64,000 nt of DNA from JACVRW01 sp963716215 (GTDB lineage Bacteria > Actinomycetota > Thermoleophilia > Solirubrobacterales > Thermoleophilaceae): positions 3,534,001-3,598,000 of the forward strand of contig OY970298.1 of NCBI GenBank assembly GCA_963716215.1. The letters run 5' to 3'. This document shows, piece after piece, positions 8,992 to 18,135 of the stretch; position 1 is the first letter of the stretch, and every line of letters begins with the position of its first letter. The notes beneath the pieces are model-generated. The model had not been told where the DNA came from, did not search any database, and saw only the letters and a program-made list of their open reading frames with translations. Made by a program: the position numbers and the translations under genes.

Positions 8992-10936
8992 ATGTCGAGC
9001 TTCGTCGAAAACGCGGTGCTGGTCCTGTCGGTGGCGGCGCTGGCGGCCGCCGGGGTGCGAGCGGCCTCCCAGCTCGCCCCGGCCGGGCTGGAGCGCGCAG
9101 TCACGGCGGCCACCTTCGCCACCGCTGCGGCCGGGCTCGAGGCGCTCGCGCTGGGGCTGGTGGGGCTCGGGGGCGACACGGTCCCGCTCGCGCTGGCCGC
9201 CGCCGCCACCTGGGCGCTCGCCCTGGCCGTGTTCCCCGCGCCGCGCGTCCCGCTGCTCGCCGAGGTGAGCGGCGCGTGGAGGGAGGCCCCGCCCGCCGCA
9301 CGTGCCCTCGTGGCCGCCGTCGCCGGTGCTGGCACCGCGTGGGCGGCCTGGCTCGTGCACGTGCCGGCGCTCGGGTACGACAGCGTCAACTACCACCTGC
9401 CCGAAGCCGTCATCTGGGTGCGCGACGGCAACCCCGGCGCGGTCATCCCGGGGATCCTCGACTCCGTCACCTACCTGCCGCTGATGAGCGAGGTGCTGCT
9501 CGCCTGGGGAGTGGGCATCTCCCGCAGCCTCGTGCCGGCCTCGCTGCTGGCGCCCGCCTCGATGCTGCTGCTGGCCGTGTCGGGCTGGCTGGGGCTGCGC
9601 ACACTCCGTGTCGGGCGCGTGGCGACGGCGGTGGCGGTGGGCACGCTCTGCGCGGCGCCGATGGTCACGCACTACCAGATGAACGGCGCCTACAACGACC
9701 TCCCGGCGCTGTCCTGGCTGGTCGCGGCCGGCGCGCTCGCCGCGGCCTCGCGGCGCAACCCCGCCATGCTGGCTCCGGCGCTGCTGGCCGCGGCGCTCGC
9801 GGCCGGCACCAAGACGACCGCGCTGCCGCTGTCGCTGTTCGTGCTGGTGCTGGCGGCGTGGCCGCATCGGCGCCGGCTGCGCCCGCTGGCGCTGCCGCTG
9901 GCGCTCGCGGGCGGCGCGGCGCTGGTGGTCGGCGGGTTCTGGTACGCCCGCGACTTCGTGGTGCACGGCTCGCCGTTCTGGCCGGACGTTGCCGCCCCGT
10001 GGGGCGACGCCACGCCGGTCGAGTCGCCGAGCTTCCTCGACCGGCCGCGCGAGACCATCGACCGCTTCCTCGACGACTACCTCGAGCTGTTCGGTGGCGG
10101 CCTGCTGGCGATCGGTGGCGCGCTGGCGGTGCCCTTCGCCACCCGCGACCGCGCCGTGTGGGTGGCCGGCGCCGCGACCGCGGTCTCCTTCCTGCTGTGG
10201 CTCAACGCGCCCGCCACCGGAGCGGCCGAGGGCGGCTCGGTGGTGGGCACGCTGTCGACCGTCCGCTACGTGCTGCCCGCGCTGGCGGCCGCGACCGTCA
10301 CGCTGGCCCTGGCCACGCGCAACACGCGGCCTGGCGGGCCGGGCCGCCGGGCTGATCCTGGCGGCGGCGCTGGTGATCAACGTGCTGCAGACGCGCGCGC
10401 TCGGCTATCCCAGCGTGCCGGGCGCTCACGTGCTGGCGCTGGGCGCGCTGCTCGGCGCGGGCGCCGCCCTTGCGGCCGGGGCGCTGTCGGCGCGCCTGCC
10501 GGCCGTGCCCCGCTGGGCCGTCGCGGCTGCCGGCGTTGCGGTGCTGGCCGCCGCGGCCGGTGCGCTCGCCGTGGGCACGAGCGGGTACGTCGAGCGTCAC
10601 GCCCGCGCCAACGAGCACACCGTCTACCCCTACGTGGGGATGGTGAGCTGGCTGGCGGAGCAGCCGCTCTACCGCAGCGGCGACGACCCGGTGGCGATCG
10701 TGCCGATCCCGAACGGCGTCGTCGTGGGCGACCGGCTGCGGCACCGCATCGAGGTGGTGCCGTTCGAGGAGCCGTGCGACGCGGTGCGCGCGCGGCTGCG
10801 GGATCACTGGGTGCTGTTGAACTTCCTCGACGTGGTGCGCGACTTCACCGCCGCCCGCTGCCTGGAGGACGTGAAGCCGACCTTCGAGGGCTCGGGCTTC
10901 CGCGTCTACCGGCCCTCGGGCGCCTCGCCGCCGTAG
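8992..10936 (+). pseudogene. Polytopic GT-C-like membrane protein, paralogue 2 of 3, with a single-base frameshift
   Basis: From the ATG at 8992 the frame matches the 7034 paralogue (YDSVNYHLPEAVIW loop, HYQMNGAYNDLPAL, GTKTTALPLSL, VRYVLPALAAA) up to about 10320. The homology then continues one frame over (GLILAAALVINVLQ, ALGYPSVPG, and a C-terminal domain ending GFRVYRPSG) to the TAG at 10934-10936. One extra base in 10310-10330, for instance an A in CGCAACACG, accounts for it. Both halves keep good sequence and the C-terminal cysteine pair, so the break is either very recent or an assembly error. If real, the product ends as a nonsense tail. The 3' end overlaps the convergent paralogue at 10906-12874 by 31 bases. 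Confidence 0.7.
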
Positions 10937-12874
10937 ACCTCGAACTCGCCGCCCTGCCACCGCGGCGTGAGCTTGGCGTAGCACGGCGGGTTGGGCCAGG
11001 AGCGGTTGACGATCACCCACCCCTTGCGCAGGTGCTCCCGCACCTCGCGGCACGTGTCGAGCGCGTCGACCAGGTCGATCCGGTGCTGGAGCCGGTCGCC
11101 CGCCAGCGCCGCGTTCATCACGACCGAGAAGGCGACCGGGCTGTCGCCGTCCACCCACTCGGGCTGCGAGAGGAACCAGTCGAACATCGCCGGGGCCGCC
11201 GAGGCGAACTTGTTGGACTCGGAGACGTTGGCCACGTTGAAGCGCTGGACGAACCCGGACGCGGCCACGGACAGCAGCAGCCCGACGACCACGATCGCCG
11301 GCACGGCGGCAAGGCGCGCCAGGCGCGGCCAGTCGCCGCGTCGCGGCAGGAGCGCCGCGACGCCGACAAGGGCCGCCCCGCCCAGCGCACCGGCCAGGAC
11401 GATCGCCACCGGCGGCGCGCTCGGGTAGCCGAGGTCGAACAGCTGCCAGGCGGTGAACCCGAGCGCCAGGGTCAGCGCCCCCACGGCATACGGCCGACCG
11501 TACGGGCGCTCCCGCGCGGCCAGGCAGATCGTGAGGGCCGCGACCGTGAAGGTCGGCAGCAGGTAGCGCACCGTGGTCAGCGCGCTGGAGCCCGCGTCGC
11601 CCTCGGAGATCCCGGTGAAGGGCGCGTTCATCCACAGCAGCAGGGACAGGACGGTGACCGCGGTCGAGGCGAGCACCGCCCGGGTCCGGGTCGCGAGCGG
11701 CGCGAGCAGGGCGCCGCGCGATCAGCAGGTAGCCCCCGGCGAACGGCTTGGCCCAGTCGCTGAGCAGGAAGTCGGCCGTCCGGCGGGGGGCGTCGAAGAA
11801 GCGGGTGTAGACCTGCTCCACCACGTCACCCGACGGCGCGATCACCTCGGGCACCGGGTCGCCCCACGGCGTGGCCACGAACGGCCACAGCGGCGACCCG
11901 TGCAGCACCAGGTTGCGCAGGTACCAGTAGCCGCCCACCGCCAGCCCGACGCCGCATGCCACGGCGAGCGGGCGCCACAGGGCGCCCAGCCGGTGGCGGT
12001 GGACCACCGCCGCGATCGCCAGCACCAGCAGCCCCAGCGGCAGCGTCGTGGTCTTGGTGCCGATGGCCAGGGCCGCGGCGAGCACCACGCCGGTCAGAAG
12101 CTTGGGCCGGCTGACCGACGCGGCGCAGAGGGCTGCCGCGCAAACGAGCCACGCCAGCGCCGGGAGGTCGGTGTGGGCGCCGTTCTTCTGCCAGTGCGTG
12201 AGCGGCGGCATCAGGCAGAGGGTCAGCACGGCAAGCCCGGCCGGCAGGCGCGGCACGCGCAGGGTCCGCAGGCCGGTCCAGCCGGCCGTGGCCAGCAGCG
12301 CCAGCGTCACCGGCGCCCACACCATCACCGGCACGAAGCTGCGCGAGAGCGCGCTCGACCACTCCAGCAGCACCTCGTTCGTCACCGGGTACGCGCCGAC
12401 CGGATAGCCGGGGAACAGCCCGGAGACCGAACCCGGGCGGCCGTTGTGGATCCACTCGACCACCTCGGGGACGTGGTAGATCATGCTGTCCGCGCCGAGG
12501 ATCGGATGGCGCACCAGCCAGACCGTCCAGACCAGCCAGGCGCCCGCGCCCGCCGCCAGCGCCACGCGCGGCGCGATCGGCGCGCTCGCCCACCAGCCGA
12601 GGAACTCCTCGCGCGCCGGGGTGCCCACGTCCGGAGCGAGCCTGCGCGCGACGAGCCAGGTGAGCACCGCGGCCAACGCGAGCGCGATCGTGCTCCCGCC
12701 CAGGCTGACGAGCCCGAGGCCCAACGCCTCCAGCGCCGCGAGCGCGGCGCCGAACACGGCGGTCGCCACCACTCGCGGCAGCCCGGCGGCACCCGTGAGC
12801 GTGGCCACCCGGAAGCCGGCGCCGGCCAGAGCGGCGACCGCGACGACGAACGTGATCTGGTGGATGACCGTCAA
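10906..12874 (-). pseudogene. Polytopic GT-C-like membrane protein, paralogue 3 of 3, with a single-base frameshift
   Basis: The frame starts at a TTG (12874-12872) that overlaps the stop of the upstream acyltransferase as TTGA. It runs through the family blocks (GADSMIYHVPEVVEW, HWQKNGAHTDLPAL, GTKTTTLPLGLL) to about 11720. Homology then resumes in another frame (LASTAVTVLSLLLWMNAPFTG, TVRYLLPTF, C-terminal DTCREV and PPCYAK cysteines) to a stop at 10906. Removing one base from GCGCGGCGCC around 11711-11720 restores one open frame of about 655 codons, the length of the intact 649-residue paralogue. It is co-directional and overlapping with the acyltransferase at 12871-14058. Confidence 0.7.
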
Positions 12875-14058
12875 GCCGCGACCCGGGCGGGTCCGTCCGC
12901 CTTGTCCGGCGCGCGCCGACCGCCGCGGAAGTCCTTGAAGCGGAGGATCGGGCGCTCGACGACGTAGTAGCTGCCCGCGGCGCACAGCGTGGACACGACC
13001 AGCGCACACACCAGCAGCGGCACCCACGCGTAGTCGAGCTTCGGCGCCAGGACGCGGATGATCTCGAAGTGCCAGAGGTAGAGCCCGTAGGAGACCAGGC
13101 CGAGCCAGGCCAGCCACCGCAGCCCGAGCACGCGGCGCGGCCAGCCACCGGCGCCCTCCCCGAACACGGCCGGGAGGATCAGGAACAGCGCCACGACGCC
13201 GCGCAGCACGTGCTGGGCCAGCAGCTGCTCGTCCGAGTAGACGGTGTGCTGAGGCGCGCTGGTGAGGACCGCGCCGAGCACCAGATAGGCGACGAGCGCG
13301 ATCGCCCAGCAGGTCCCGGGCCGGTCGGTCACGAGCTGCGCGAGCCGGGGCGCGCGGGCGCGGTCCTGCCACGCCACGCTCAGCACCGCCAGCGCCATCC
13401 CGAGCGCGAACCAGTAGAGGTGCGTGGGCAGGCTGTTGCTCAACACCACGTCGTCGGTGACCGCGCGCAGCGTCACCGAGCCGAGCGCGATCAAGGCGAG
13501 CACCACGAGCTGCACGCGCACCCGCACCGCCGCGTCGCGCCCCCTGGTCGCGTACGCGGTGGCGATGGCGAAGAACGGCAGCACGACGTAGAAGCTCGCC
13601 TCGATGCACAGCGTCCACGCCACCGGGATCCCCGTGAGCGTGGTGATCGGGTCGTAGATCTGCAGCAGCCCGTAGTAGCTCCACCAGTCGGGGCCCCAGA
13701 GCCCCACGAGCCCCGGGTAGATCGCCAGCACGGTGAGTGCGAGCCAGTAGGCGGGGATGATGCGCAGCACCCGCCGGCGCGCGTAGTCGCGCAGGCGTGG
13801 CTGCGACTTGTGGTGCAGCTGGGCGTTGAAGAACGGCCGGTACAGGAGGAAGCCCGAGAGCAGGAAGAACAGGCACACCCCCACGCTGAGGTTGCCGATC
13901 CAGGCGCCGTAGGCCTGCTCGCGCGTGTTGCCCGACAGCGACCCCACGTGTCCGAACAGGACTCCCAGTGCGGCCACCGCGCGCAGCGAGTCCATCAGCG
14001 GGAAGCGCGGGTTCCCAGGGGGCGGCGCGACGACCGGAGGCGCCGTGTGGGCGGACAT
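12871..14058 (-). CDS. Acyltransferase-3 family membrane protein, second copy
   Basis: The 395-residue product carries the AT3 signature FPLMDSLRAVAALGVLFGHV with the helix-1 histidine, then LFFLLSGFLLYRPF, a RRVLRIIPAYWLAL block and about ten helices, ending with YYVVERPILRFKD. It should O-acylate a surface glycan at the membrane; the acyl group and target sugar are not predictable. The ATG at 14058 lies 6 bases after a TAGGAT box, so the message is probably leaderless. Its stop overlaps the TTG start of the 10906-12874 membrane protein (TTGA), so the two are likely translationally coupled. It resembles the 1284-2504 protein closely enough to be a family paralogue. Confidence 0.9.
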   Translation of the reverse strand: MSAHTAPPVVAPPPGNPRFPLMDSLRAVAALGVLFGHVGSLSGNTREQAYGAWIGNLSVGVCLFFLLSGFLLYRPFFNAQLHHKSQPRLRDYARRRVLRIIPAYWLALTVLAIYPGLVGLWGPDWWSYYGLLQIYDPITTLTGIPVAWTLCIEASFYVVLPFFAIATAYATRGRDAAVRVRVQLVVLALIALGSVTLRAVTDDVVLSNSLPTHLYWFALGMALAVLSVAWQDRARAPRLAQLVTDRPGTCWAIALVAYLVLGAVLTSAPQHTVYSDEQLLAQHVLRGVVALFLILPAVFGEGAGGWPRRVLGLRWLAWLGLVSYGLYLWHFEIIRVLAPKLDYAWVPLLVCALVVSTLCAAGSYYVVERPILRFKDFRGGRRAPDKADGPARVAA

Positions 14059-14064
14059 TCGGCG

Positions 14065-14070
14065 ATCCTA
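14065..14070 (-). promoter_or_regulatory. -10 box TAGGAT for acyltransferase 12871-14058
   Basis: TANNNT box with a 6-base gap to the ATG at 14058, typical of a leaderless start. Confidence 0.5.
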
Positions 14071-14204
14071 GACGCACTCACACGCGGTGATCCCCGGTCG
14101 CGCCGGGCTCCCGCCGGCCCGGGCGGCTCCGCCGAATCAGGGCTCCCCTAGGGTGACGCCGACCCAGATGTCGATTTCGACCGACAGCCGCGTCGCGCGC
14201 CTGG

Positions 14205-16541
14205 CTGGAGCGCCGCGAGTACCTGGCCGCGACGGCGATCCTCGGCCTGATCACGTGCCTGTGGTTCTGGCCGCTGCTGATCGGCGAGCAGCTCGGGCAG
14301 AGCTTCATCCTGCATCAGTTCGCACCGTGGCTGGGCGGCGTGGACCCCGCCTCGCTGCCGCGCCGCGGACCGTTCGTGGACGCGGCGGTGGCGTTCCACC
14401 CGTGGGCGGAGGTGGCGCGCGACCAGGTCCTCGCGGGCCACCTGCCGCTGTGGAACCCGTCGGAGTGGGCCGGCATGACGCTGGTGGGCAACATGCAGTC
14501 GGCGCTGTTCTTCCCGCCCAGCTGGCTGCTGATCGTGTTCCCGTTCGGCTACGGGTGGGGCGTCTTCTCCGCCGTCAAAGTGCTGCTGTCGGGGCTCGGG
14601 GCCTACGCCCTCGCGCGCGAGCTGGGAGTGGGCCGCGGCGGCGCGCTGGTCGCAGGTGCCGTGTACATGCTGTCCGCGCCGCTGATGCTGTGGCTGCAGT
14701 ACCCGCTCGGCAGCGTCTTCGCGATCTTCCCGTGGCTGCTGTGGGCAACCACCCGACTCGCCAGGCGCCCCACACGGGCTTCGATCGCGGCCGTGGCGCT
14801 CACGACCGCCCTGATGCTGTTCGCCGGGCACCCGGAGTCGGCGTTCATCGCGGTGTCGGCGATCGCCGTGTACCTGGTGGCGCTGGTTGCCTTCGACCAC
14901 CGGGCGAACCCGGAGGGCTCACGCCCGCTGCGGATCGCCGTGCGGTGGGCGGCCGGCGGGCTGCTCGGCGCGGCGATCGCGGCCGTGGCCCTGATCCCGT
15001 TCCTGCTCGCGCTCGGCGACAGCGTCACCTGGGGCGAGCGCGGCAAGCTGATCCCGGCCGACGCCCCGTCGCTCGCCGACCTGCTGCAGTGGGCGATGCC
15101 GGGGCTGTTCGGGGACGGTGAGCCGAACCTGTACGGCAGGTGGCCGTTCGGCTACTTCGGGCTGCCCGCGCTGATCCTGGCGTTCGTGGGGCTCGTCCGC
15201 TACCGCCGCGAGGCGGGTGCCCGTGCGCTGCTGGCGATGACGGCCGTCACGTTCCTGGCGATTTACCGCGTGCCCCCGGTGCGCTGGCTGCTGGAGGAGG
15301 TCCCGCCATGGGCGAACACCTACCTGGGGCCCGAGCGGCTCTACTTCGTGATCGCGCTGGCGGGCGCCGTCGGCGCCGGCGCCGGCTTCCACGCGCTCGC
15401 CCACCGGCCCCTGCCGCTGCGCCGCGTCGTCGTGGTGACCGCCGCGGCGGCGCTCGTGATCGCGGTCGGCGCCGGGCTGGCCCAGGTGGCGGGCGACCTG
15501 GGCGCGCCCGCCTCGGTGAAGCGCGAGAGCATCGCCGTCACGGCGCTGCTGCTGCTTGTGACCGGCGGCCTGCTGGCGGCCGTCGGCCGGGTCCGTCCCG
15601 TGACGGCTGCGGCGGCGGCGCTGGCGGTGGCCGTGCTGAGCCTGGTCGGGATGCAGAACTTCAACCTCACCCTGCCCCCTGACGAGGCCTACCCGGCCAC
15701 TCCGGCGGGGATCGCCCAGCTCCAAGACCAGCCGGGAACGTTCCGAGTCGGCGTGTTCCGCGCCAGCGGCGCCGAGCTGACGATGCCCGCGAACACGGCG
15801 GGCCTGTACGAGCTCGAGAGCATCGAGGGCTACGACTATCCGCTGTCGCGGCGGTGGTCCGACTTCCAGTCCGGCGTGCTCGGTTTCGGCGGCTCGGCCT
15901 TCCCGGAGCTGCGGACCGCCCAGGAGCCGCCGCGCGGGCCCGCCCTGGCCGCGCTGCGGATGATGAACGTGCGGTACTACGTGGGCGCGCCCGGCACGCG
16001 CGCCGAGTCGCCGGACTTCCAGACCGTCTACAGCGGGCGCGACAGCGTGGTGCTGCGTGACCGCCAGGCGCTGCCGCGCGCGTACGTGGCGCCGGTCGCG
16101 CGTCCGCTGTCGGACGACGACGCCCTGGCGCTGCTCGAGCGGGGTGGGCTCGACCCGCGCCGCGAGGCGCTCGTGCCGGAGGGCGAGCAGGCGCCCGCCG
16201 GAGGCGCGTTCCGCGCCGCGCGCGTGGAGGTGCTCGCCCCCGACCACGTGCGGGTGCACGTGCCGCGCGGAGCGGCGGGCTGGCTGGTGCTGGCCAACGG
16301 GTACTCGCCGGACTGGAAGGCCGAGGTCGACGGGCGCGAGACCGAGCTGCGGCCGACCAACTTCGCCGCGATGGGCGTCCCGGTGGAGAGCGGGACCGAG
16401 GTCGTGGACTTCCGGCTCGACCGCACCGGGCTCTGGCTCGGCGCCGCGATCAGCCTGATCGCGCTTGCGTGCGCTGGGCTGCTCTTGGTGAGCGGCAGAG
16501 CGCGATCACGTCGAGGGCCTGCTCCAGACCCTCGGACCTGA
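14205..16541 (+). CDS. YfhO-family polytopic membrane protein (copy 1), start codon uncertain
   Basis: The protein has about twelve helices, the YfhO-type block LPLWNPSEWAGMTLVGNMQS, and a C-terminal extracytoplasmic beta domain (GWLVLANGYSPDWKAEVDGR) followed by a last helix. YfhO-like proteins are GT-C-fold membrane proteins tied to glycosylation of envelope polymers in Firmicutes; the function here is inferred. The copy at 19362-21689 is collinear. Homology to that copy begins with LERREYL at a CTG codon at 14205. The first conventional start in this frame is a GTG at 14340, which would remove the first conserved helix. Another reading is the ATG at 14168 (TAGGGT box at 14149-14154) plus one extra base near 14195-14203. 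The 3' end overlaps the convergent methyltransferase by 92 bases. Confidence 0.75.
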   Translation: MERREYLAATAILGLITCLWFWPLLIGEQLGQSFILHQFAPWLGGVDPASLPRRGPFVDAAVAFHPWAEVARDQVLAGHLPLWNPSEWAGMTLVGNMQSALFFPPSWLLIVFPFGYGWGVFSAVKVLLSGLGAYALARELGVGRGGALVAGAVYMLSAPLMLWLQYPLGSVFAIFPWLLWATTRLARRPTRASIAAVALTTALMLFAGHPESAFIAVSAIAVYLVALVAFDHRANPEGSRPLRIAVRWAAGGLLGAAIAAVALIPFLLALGDSVTWGERGKLIPADAPSLADLLQWAMPGLFGDGEPNLYGRWPFGYFGLPALILAFVGLVRYRREAGARALLAMTAVTFLAIYRVPPVRWLLEEVPPWANTYLGPERLYFVIALAGAVGAGAGFHALAHRPLPLRRVVVVTAAAALVIAVGAGLAQVAGDLGAPASVKRESIAVTALLLLVTGGLLAAVGRVRPVTAAAAALAVAVLSLVGMQNFNLTLPPDEAYPATPAGIAQLQDQPGTFRVGVFRASGAELTMPANTAGLYELESIEGYDYPLSRRWSDFQSGVLGFGGSAFPELRTAQEPPRGPALAALRMMNVRYYVGAPGTRAESPDFQTVYSGRDSVVLRDRQALPRAYVAPVARPLSDDDALALLERGGLDPRREALVPEGEQAPAGGAFRAARVEVLAPDHVRVHVPRGAAGWLVLANGYSPDWKAEVDGRETELRPTNFAAMGVPVESGTEVVDFRLDRTGLWLGAAISLIALACAGLLLVSGRARSRRGPAPDPRT

Positions 16542-17238
16542 GCTCGAAGTCGTCCACCGTGATCGCCCCCGCGCCGGGGTGCGGGTGCTCGCGCTCGGTG
16601 GTTAGGCGCCGGTCGTAGAGTCGCTGGAGGACCGTGCGTGGGACGAACCGGCGCAGCCGCAGCGGGTCCTTGCGCAGCAGCGCGTCGAGCTTGAGGCGCT
16701 CACCGGAGACGAGCTCGAGATAGCGCTCCGACCCGAACAGCCCGTGCATCTCGACCCTCTCGAAGTACGGCTCGCAGGCCGCCCGCAGCTGGGTGTGGTC
16801 GTACTCGACGTAGTGGTACGGGTCGATGATCTCGTCGGGGCGGGCGAAGGTGAGCCGGTTGGGGGTCACGAAGATCGCGGTGCCCTCCGGTTCGAGCACT
16901 CGCGCGATCTCCTCGAGCACGCGCCGGTGGTCGGGCACGTGCTCGATCGACTGCACCGACAGCACCGCGGCGAAGCTGGCGTCGCCGAACGGGATCTCGC
17001 GCATGTCGGCCACGACCGTCTCGCGCTGCTGTCCCGCGAGCGCTTCGGGGTCCAGGTCGAGCCCGACGCTCTCGCGCGGCGCCAGCTCGCTGAACGAGTG
17101 CCCCACGCCGCAGCCGAGGTCCAACACCCGGCCGTCCGGCAGCAGCGGCGCGCACAGCCGGTAGGCCGCCACGTGGCGCTGCCAGGTCGGGTTGAAGCCG
17201 CCGGCGGGGGTGGATACACGCTCGCCGGTGACCGTCAC
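16450..17238 (-). CDS. Class I SAM-dependent methyltransferase
   Basis: The 262-residue protein shows the class I methyltransferase order: motif I VLDLGCGVGHSFSEL (about 39-53), the acidic GLDLDPEAL, VVADMREIPFGDASF, then SVQSIEHVPDHRRVLEEIARVL and a FVTPNRLTF strand. It belongs to the broad Methyltransf_11/23 group common in polysaccharide clusters, where members methylate sugars or lipid-linked intermediates. The GTG start overlaps the stop of the GT2 gene at 17235-18041 as GTGA, so the two are translationally coupled and probably act on the same intermediate. The last 30 or so codons lie opposite the end of the YfhO-like gene, an unusually deep convergent overlap. Acceptor unknown. Confidence 0.85.
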   Translation of the reverse strand: MTVTGERVSTPAGGFNPTWQRHVAAYRLCAPLLPDGRVLDLGCGVGHSFSELAPRESVGLDLDPEALAGQQRETVVADMREIPFGDASFAAVLSVQSIEHVPDHRRVLEEIARVLEPEGTAIFVTPNRLTFARPDEIIDPYHYVEYDHTQLRAACEPYFERVEMHGLFGSERYLELVSGERLKLDALLRKDPLRLRRFVPRTVLQRLYDRRLTTEREHPHPGAGAITVDDFELRSEGLEQALDVIALCRSPRAAQRTQARSG

Positions 17239-18041
17239 GCCATGTACTTCCGCGACTTCAGCACCCCGCGGCGGTGCAGCACCAGCCGCGCCCCGGCCCA
17301 GAGGGTCTTCAGGCCGTACACGGTCGCCGGTCGCAGCCCGATCGAGGACGCGTCGTCGAAGTAGCGTGTGCGGGCCGGCACCTCCGCGATCCGGAAGCCA
17401 AAGTGCGATGCCTGCATCAGCATCTCGGAGTCGAAGCTGAAGTCGAGCGCGTTGCGCAGGAACGGGACCTCCCGCAGCAGCCGGTTCGAGTAGGCGCGGT
17501 AGCCCGTGTGCAGCTCCGACAGGTGGGTGCCGAGGATGCGGTTCTCGATCGTGGTCAGGAAGCGGTTGGCCACGTACTTGTAGAGCGGCATCCCGCCCTC
17601 GCGGGCCATTCCCGGCTCGGCCAGCCGGGAGCCCAGCACCATGTCGGCCTCGCCGTCGAGGATCGGCTGGATCAGCCGCGGGATCAGCGACGGCTCGTAC
17701 TGCCCGTCCGGGTGCAGCATCACCACGACCTCGGCATCGCGCTGAAGCGCCTGGAGGTAACAGGTCTTCTGGTTGCCGCCATAGCCGACGTTGTGGGGAT
17801 GCCAGATCAGGTGGATCGGCAGCCCGCGCGCGAGCTCGACGGTGTTGTCGGTCGACTTGTCGTCGACCAGGATGATCTCGTCCACCACCTCGCGCGGGAT
17901 CGCGTTCACGGTGCGCTCGAGCGTGAGCGCGGCGTTGCGCGCCGGCATCACGACGATCACCTTCGCCTGCCGCTGGGCGGCGGTGGTGGCGCCGTCGACG
18001 TCGAGCGCGCGCTCGACGTCCTCTTCTCGAACGTCAGCCAT
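17235..18041 (-). CDS. Family 2 glycosyltransferase (DPM1/DolP-mannosyltransferase-like), cytoplasmic
   Basis: The 268-residue enzyme has the GT2 fold: VIVVMPARNAALTLERTV, the nucleotide-binding DDKSTDNT (about 67-74), the HPDGQYEP metal-binding motif and a GSRLAEPGMAREGGMP segment. There are no C-terminal membrane helices, unlike the copy at 22590. Such enzymes transfer a sugar from a nucleotide sugar to polyprenyl phosphate or to a lipid-linked glycan. The ATG at 18041 is 9 bases from a TAGCCT box, so expression is probably leaderless. It is divergent from the ArnT-like transferase at 18136. A natural pairing is that this enzyme makes the lipid-linked donor the GT-C enzymes use; that is inference. 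Confidence 0.88.
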   Translation of the reverse strand: MADVREEDVERALDVDGATTAAQRQAKVIVVMPARNAALTLERTVNAIPREVVDEIILVDDKSTDNTVELARGLPIHLIWHPHNVGYGGNQKTCYLQALQRDAEVVVMLHPDGQYEPSLIPRLIQPILDGEADMVLGSRLAEPGMAREGGMPLYKYVANRFLTTIENRILGTHLSELHTGYRAYSNRLLREVPFLRNALDFSFDSEMLMQASHFGFRIAEVPARTRYFDDASSIGLRPATVYGLKTLWAGARLVLHRRGVLKSRKYMA

Positions 18042-18050
18042 GCGGGGCCA

Positions 18051-18056
18051 AGGCTA
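18051..18056 (-). promoter_or_regulatory. -10 box TAGCCT for GT2 17235-18041
   Basis: TANNNT box with a 9-base gap to the ATG at 18041, in the 94-base divergent gap with the gene at 18136. Confidence 0.45.
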
Positions 18057-18121
18057 GCCGCGTTCGCGCACCGGCGCGTCGCTTCCGCGGGTGACCCGGC
18101 GCCCGCCCGAGTGCCCGGCGG

Positions 18122-18127
18122 TAAGGT
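18122..18127 (+). promoter_or_regulatory. -10 box TAAGGT for gene 18136-19365
   Basis: TANNNT box with an 8-base gap to the ATG at 18136 and no ribosome-binding site between. Confidence 0.55.
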
Positions 18128-18135
18128 CGCCCCGC

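Noticed and set aside
10298..14077. A 1259-codon minus-strand frame spanning an acyltransferase and the third paralogue
   Set aside because: Only its middle is meaningful; the first part is out of frame with the acyltransferase and the last part out of frame with the paralogue, which needs a frameshift instead.
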